From: Rhizobium sp. SG_E_25_P2
GTDB lineage: Bacteria; Pseudomonadota; Alphaproteobacteria; Rhizobiales; Rhizobiaceae
Length of the DNA: 59,249 nt
NCBI RefSeq assembly: GCF_029892285.1
Contig: NZ_JARXVM010000026.1
Coordinates: 1 to 59,249 of the forward strand
Reading direction: 5' to 3'
Below, piece by piece: positions 55,711 through 59,249 of the stretch (position 1 is the stretch's first letter; every line of letters begins with the position of its first letter). The notes under the pieces are model-generated. The model was not told where the DNA came from, did no database searches, and was given only the letters and a program-made list of their open reading frames with translations. The translations under genes and the position numbers were made by a program.

Positions 55711-56013
55711 GTGCTCAAGGAGTCCAGTGCCGAAATTGCAATCGAAACGGATGATGTGGAGCTGGTATTGGCGCTGCAACAGGTGGCGGCCGATGGGAAT
55801 ACGTTGACGACCAAGCGCGAAGGGCTCGACGGGGCGACACTCTCAACGGTGCTGCTCACACTTACGCCTATCCTCATTGTGCAGATAGTCGGCCTTCTGA
55901 AGACGCGCGAGGCAGCGAAAAGGCATGTCAGAGTGATCTACAAGGGAGTCACGATCCAAGGCGTCAGCGAAGAGACCTTGAAGAAGATTTTGGAGTCTCA
56001 GCAGTTGAAATGA
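55711..56013 (+). CDS. EACC1-like small membrane protein (cassette component 1)
   Basis: A 100-aa protein. The order is a beta-strand (AEIAIETDDVELVLAL), a polar linker, one TM helix (LSTVLLTLTPILIVQIVGLL, about residues 43-62), a basic stop-transfer segment KTREAAKRH, and a compact beta-alpha tail (VRVIYKGVTIQGVSEETLKKILES). This architecture resembles effector-associated constant component 1 (EACC1). I place the start at the GTG 55711, because GGGAGAGGA lies at ideal distance and ATGs further upstream lack ribosome sites. Its stop overlaps the next ATG (ATGA). The low GC and the integrase indicate horizontal origin. Confidence 0.7.
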   Translation: MLKESSAEIAIETDDVELVLALQQVAADGNTLTTKREGLDGATLSTVLLTLTPILIVQIVGLLKTREAAKRHVRVIYKGVTIQGVSEETLKKILESQQLK

Positions 56014-57299
56014 CACACACGGGGCTCATTGATCGATATATCCGGCAAACCAAGCTCAACTGTGAAGAGCGGGTCGCTGAGCCGTTTTATGCGGCGCTCA
56101 AAGGCACCGTGTTCGATATGTTTGTCTCCCATTTCCACCTGAAGGCCGGATTTCGCGTCGTGTATTCGCCGTCGCGTCGTGCTGAGCGCATAATCGTCGG
56201 AGACGAAACTTGGCTGGTCTACGATCAGTATCTTGGGCAGACATTCAGTACCCTAAATCGTATTTTGTTTGAAACAGAGGGCGAGAAACCGGCGATTGTG
56301 TATTTCCACAAATACATAGCAGAGCGGACTCTAGAATACGGTTGCCCAAAGCTTGGTGTACATTTTGCCAATTTCTTTCACTATGAGCGGCAGGCGACCC
56401 GCGGCTCGGGAGAGCCCAACCCTTCACGCGGTGCCTATACAATCACGCAGGAACGATTTGCCATCTTTCATGAACTCGGACACGAGCTTCAGAATTCAAG
56501 CAATGATCTCGTTGGTGTGTTCACCTCGCTCGTTTCTGACACCATAGAAAATCGACGCGACAGGTTCACCTCGACTACCTTGGAAACAATGACCGAGGAC
56601 TTCAGGAAAGGTAGTCCCGCTGCATACCACGACAAAGACTTGGAGACATTTCTTGCAGAATTGGCGGAGTTTCATTCTAGTCAGCACGGCCAGATGGAAC
56701 GCCGCAGCTACCTGCGAGCACTCGATAATAGCGAGACCGCTAGCGAGCTGTTTTGCGATTTCTTGGCTGCCGAATTTGCGCTGCTGTCACTTGATGGATC
56801 TGCGGAGGAGATCGTATCGGCTATTCGAGCGCTCTACATCGGCTCATATCATCTTAAGATGCTCACCTATGTCGACTGGCATCTAGAGCACATTCTGCTG
56901 CGCGAGACGCCCGCCACAATCAAATTGGCTCAGGATTTCGATCGCATACAGGCGATACAAGTTCGCAATCATTGTTTCAAGTCGCACCTCCTCTTCATCT
57001 ATGGCGCGCGGCTGCGCAGTGCTGGGGCGGCCGATGTTGACGGTCTTATATCGACTCTCAACGAAAGGCTGATGCTGGACCAGAAGCACTACTATGAAAG
57101 GATTTTTGACCCCGTAGGAAAACTGATCAGTTTTGTCTCAGAAGTTGACCGTCTCAACGAACTTGCTGCGGAAGCTTTGGCGCCCTTGGCAACCGTCCAC
57201 TCGCCGGATGAACTGGACTTGATTGTCAATTTGGCCATTCTGAAGAACACAGGCTGGCCGTTGTCTTTTGCAGAACACTGGTTTCCCGGCCAGAGTTAA
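56010..57299 (+). CDS. HELGH zinc-metallopeptidase-like protein (cassette component 2)
   Basis: A 429-aa protein. It has an HExxH zinc motif, FAIFHELGHELQ, at residues 152-161 (H154, E155, H158). A helix about 90 residues later, ASELFCDFLAAEF (244-256), can supply the third ligand, as in IrrE/ImmA-type gluzincins. The remainder is mixed alpha-helical with no other family I can name. No signal peptide or TM helix is visible, so it should be cytosolic or recruited by the partner membrane protein. It is translationally coupled to the preceding gene. Codon use is AT-richer than flanking chromosomal genes. Substrate and role are unknown. Confidence 0.72.
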   Translation: MTHTGLIDRYIRQTKLNCEERVAEPFYAALKGTVFDMFVSHFHLKAGFRVVYSPSRRAERIIVGDETWLVYDQYLGQTFSTLNRILFETEGEKPAIVYFHKYIAERTLEYGCPKLGVHFANFFHYERQATRGSGEPNPSRGAYTITQERFAIFHELGHELQNSSNDLVGVFTSLVSDTIENRRDRFTSTTLETMTEDFRKGSPAAYHDKDLETFLAELAEFHSSQHGQMERRSYLRALDNSETASELFCDFLAAEFALLSLDGSAEEIVSAIRALYIGSYHLKMLTYVDWHLEHILLRETPATIKLAQDFDRIQAIQVRNHCFKSHLLFIYGARLRSAGAADVDGLISTLNERLMLDQKHYYERIFDPVGKLISFVSEVDRLNELAAEALAPLATVHSPDELDLIVNLAILKNTGWPLSFAEHWFPGQS

Positions 57300-57608
57300 T
57301 CGGTACCTGCTTGGCAATGCGCGGCCTCGACTGCATGCGTCCGCTGTGTTCTCTCCGTTATGGTAGCAGCATTGTCTGCCAGATTTTTTGAAGTTCACCA
57401 CTACGAGATAGTGGCAGTTTTCGGAAGCGGTCGAGGCATTTGCGAACGACCGAAATGAAGGCGCATAGCTGTCGCTTCCTGGACCGGCGAACGAATGATG
57501 CTCAGGCAATCAGGGCGAGCATATCAATCTGGCTAGATTTCAGTCGCTCTTTTTCCAAACGGCTATAAATGGGACGACATCGCAATGATACCGGGAAAGG
57601 ATCACAGC
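57300..57608. other. Gene-free stretch after the metallopeptidase
   Basis: About 309 bases with no confident gene. A short reading near 57500-57560 ends in ...IWLDF, faintly like an IS5-family transposase tail, but it is too short and diverged to call. AAAGGATC just before 57609 is the ribosome site of the next gene. Confidence 0.35.
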
Positions 57609-58055
57609 ATGTCTCATCTCAAGGCTCTCAAGTTGACGTCGGCGGCTCCCGTTCGCGCTTCTGCCGATCCGGTTGTACGGGCGCGGGAAAAGATGATTGC
57701 CGCGCTTGCCGAACAGCGTCAGATGGCCGAAGCGAAAATCGCGGGTCGGCATTTCGCGCCGACGCATATGGTTCGCCGCAAGAATGCCGAGGGCCAGCGC
57801 GTCGAGGTCGAGACGCTGAAGCGTGTTCGCCCGGCCTGGTTCGCGGATGGGTCGGGCAAGGTTTTCTTCGGCCTGCGCTACGCTGGCAAGGCGATCGAAT
57901 TCGCCAAGGACAAGAACGCGGTTGAGGTCGGTGAACTCGATGCGCTGCCCAGCGTGATCGATACGCTCGTGGAAGCGATCCGCGCCGGCGAGCTTGATGC
58001 GCAGCTGACGGCGGCAGCCGTGGCGCGTGGACAGATGCTTCGCAAGGCCGGCTGA
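57609..58055 (+). CDS. DUF6641-like protein of mobile elements
   Basis: A 148-aa protein beginning MSHLKALKL, with REKMIAALAEQRQMAEAK, RRKNAEGQRVEVETLKRVRPAWF and FGLRYAGKAIEFAKDKNAVEVG followed by a helical tail. It matches the general pattern of DUF6641, seen on plasmids and integrative elements. The function is unknown. AAAGGATC precedes the ATG at 57609. It marks the right part of the inserted region. Confidence 0.7.
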   Translation: MSHLKALKLTSAAPVRASADPVVRAREKMIAALAEQRQMAEAKIAGRHFAPTHMVRRKNAEGQRVEVETLKRVRPAWFADGSGKVFFGLRYAGKAIEFAKDKNAVEVGELDALPSVIDTLVEAIRAGELDAQLTAAAVARGQMLRKAG

Positions 58056-58083
58056 TCCTGGCTCACTTTTCGACGCTATTCGG

Positions 58084-58114
58084 AACCCGAGAGATGTATG
58101 TCATCTTTCGGGTT
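58084..58114. terminator. Hairpin between the convergent DUF6641-like and MYG1-family genes
   Basis: A 13-bp stem (58084-58096 with 58102-58114, one G-U pair) with a 5-nt loop, 28 bp after the DUF6641-like stop. No good T-run follows on either strand, but its convergent location suggests termination. Confidence 0.55.
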
Positions 58115-58197
58115 TCCTGCATCTCATGCGGCGCCTGTGAGGATGCTGGCCGCCATTGTGTTGGCAGACCCGTTCGCCTCTTCTTCAATGTCGAAGA

Positions 58198-59148
58198 TCA
58201 CCCAGCCGTGGCCACTTGACCTAAACCAACTGACATAGCCTCACGCACGGCCAGTTCCGCCATGGCGAGTGCCGCCTCGCGCGTCGCAGCGGCGGCGATG
58301 AAGCGGCCATTATGGCAAAAACTCGCACCGTCTACGCCGCAGGCGGCCTCCAGATCGCGATTGGTCAGTCCAGCCCAAGCTGCAGGCAGATTTGCGCGCA
58401 GCTCAAATCCCTCGTCCGCGCGTCGGATGCCGGTCAGGCACCAATCCTTGTCGCGGGGGTGGACAACAAACAGCAGATGTTCGGCTCCCGCCTTCACGAC
58501 GGCGGAACGGAAGGGCATGCCCATCGGGAGTTCGAGAATACGGCCTTCGCCCGCATCCTCGATAGCCTTTTTCACCAGCGCCTCGGCCCGTAATTTTGCG
58601 GCGCTTTGGGCTATCCTTGCCTCAACGAAACGACGCGCAATGGCGAGGGCGTTTTGGAATGCGCGATCTTCGGCATCCGGGCCCACCTCGTCGAAAACGG
58701 GTTTCAAGGTTTCCAGCAGAACCGGTAACGTCAGCCCTGCCAGCGGCCCTGCGATGGAGGGGCTGAGCGCGCCATTGTCCATAAGATCGATCGGCAACAC
58801 AAAGCTGGCATCGAAAGAGGCGTGCAGGACGTCGATATGCGCTTCAGGAAGGTTTGAAGCGGCAAGATAGTCGCGGCCAAAATGCTTCCAGATCAATCCG
58901 AACGAACTGTATGGTTGGCCATCCTCGCGCAGCGGAGCGCCGCGCTGATGGTGATCGAAGATCTGCGCGGCAGCGTCATAGACGCCGCCCACGTCGTAGA
59001 TGATCCGGTCTGCACCGGGTGTGATCCATTCCGGCGCTCTGCTGCGGATCAGACGAGCCTGCGGGAAAAGCTGGGTCAGGATCACGCTGGACAGCAGTTC
59101 GTCGGCATGGAAACCGCCGGAATGGGTAACAAGGAAATTCGGGATCAT
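58198..59148 (-). CDS. MYG1-family (UPF0160) protein, predicted exonuclease
   Basis: A 316-aa DHH-like metal-dependent protein. THSGGFHADELLSSVIL at the N-terminus, DVGGVYD and then FDHHQRG near residue 65 are the MYG1 signature. Eukaryotic MYG1 is a 3'-5' RNA exonuclease; the bacterial role is not settled. Full length. Its ATG at 59148 overlaps an upstream gene's stop by 4 bp. Composition returns to the chromosome's high GC, so it probably lies outside the inserted element. Confidence 0.87.
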   Translation of the reverse strand: MIPNFLVTHSGGFHADELLSSVILTQLFPQARLIRSRAPEWITPGADRIIYDVGGVYDAAAQIFDHHQRGAPLREDGQPYSSFGLIWKHFGRDYLAASNLPEAHIDVLHASFDASFVLPIDLMDNGALSPSIAGPLAGLTLPVLLETLKPVFDEVGPDAEDRAFQNALAIARRFVEARIAQSAAKLRAEALVKKAIEDAGEGRILELPMGMPFRSAVVKAGAEHLLFVVHPRDKDWCLTGIRRADEGFELRANLPAAWAGLTNRDLEAACGVDGASFCHNGRFIAAAATREAALAMAELAVREAMSVGLGQVATAG

Positions 59149-59249
59149 ACGGGTATGCGCCTGTTGTTCGCGGTGATGCCGCTTGCGGTTGGCGCCAGAT
59201 AGCCTGTGTTCGCTTTCATCTCAAGCCGCCATTCATCCCAGTCATGTTG
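59145..59249 (-). CDS. C-terminal fragment of an unidentified gene (runs off the window)
   Basis: An open frame on the minus strand from the window edge to a TGA that overlaps the MYG1 ATG (ATGA). The 34 visible residues (ending ASGITANNRRIPV) are too few to identify. The 4-bp overlap argues that it is a real gene in an operon with the MYG1 gene. Confidence 0.5.
   Translation of the reverse strand, partial: QHDWDEWRLEMKANTGYLAPTASGITANNRRIPV

Noticed and set aside
57480-57560. Possible IS5-family transposase tail (reading ...ISIWLDF)
   Set aside because: Only a few residues resemble the family and the frame is broken on both sides. Not enough to call a pseudogene or IS remnant.

Overview
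The window looks like chromosome of a GC-rich alphaproteobacterium, most likely Hyphomicrobiales (Rhizobiales). The pointers are a NodQ-type fused CysN/CysC, a LivHMGFK operon with an extra small membrane gene, ThuAB, a RirA-type iron box, a RutR-like regulator and the ligase/exonuclease repair pair. Most of it is dense, operon-structured metabolic sequence. The right end (about 53.6-58.1 kb) is visibly AT-richer and looks like a foreign element integrated at a tRNA-Arg.

Layout: (1) 0.1-3.7 kb, sulfate activation (cysD-cysNC-cysQ, minus strand). (2) 4.0-13.7 kb, methylated-glycine catabolism: soxBDAG (sarcosine oxidase) and an 808-aa dimethylglycine/sarcosine-dehydrogenase-like flavoenzyme. 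Between them lies a divergent MFS pump/TetR pair with two identical-format operators. (3) 14.1-19.8 kb, a branched-chain-amino-acid-type ABC operon (livHMGF, a small membrane gene, livK). (4) 20-29.3 kb, an NMT1/SsuA-type ABC transporter and a cupin, then dihydropyrimidinase, two small unknown genes, a ureidopropionase-type amidohydrolase and a RutR-like regulator. A DUF559 gene bracketed by 43-bp inverted repeats sits inside this block. (5) 29.3-42.1 kb, mixed accessory genes: a YefM/YoeB module, EamA and SMR transporters, a NIT-type chemoreceptor, a K+ channel with a zinc ribbon, TauE, AraC, LysE, the DNA repair exonuclease/ligase pair, a DddQ-like DMSP lyase, MscS and a ParDE module. (6) 42.1-44.8 kb, preA-preT (dihydropyrimidine dehydrogenase). 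Regions 4 and 6 together encode the reductive pyrimidine pathway, and each has the same 18-bp operator, matching the RutR box, at its promoter. (7) 45-53.5 kb, pobR-pobA, a DUF2325/IsdG-like heme-degradation operon behind a TGA-N9-TCA iron box, ECF42 sigma/DGPF protein, DUF423, truncated globin, and thuAB behind a LacI-type palindrome. (8) 53.6-58.1 kb, tRNA-Arg(CCG), five CTAGCNCAGT repeats, a tyrosine integrase, a two-gene cassette, and a DUF6641-like gene. (9) 58.2 kb to the end, MYG1-family protein and the tail of another gene.

The best candidate for an undescribed system is the cassette at 55,711-57,299. It has a 100-aa single-TM protein resembling effector-associated constant component 1 (EACC1), translationally coupled to a 429-aa protein with an HELGH zinc-peptidase motif. 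Both are carried next to the integrase. Functional calls rest on motif and family recognition by eye; no database search was run.
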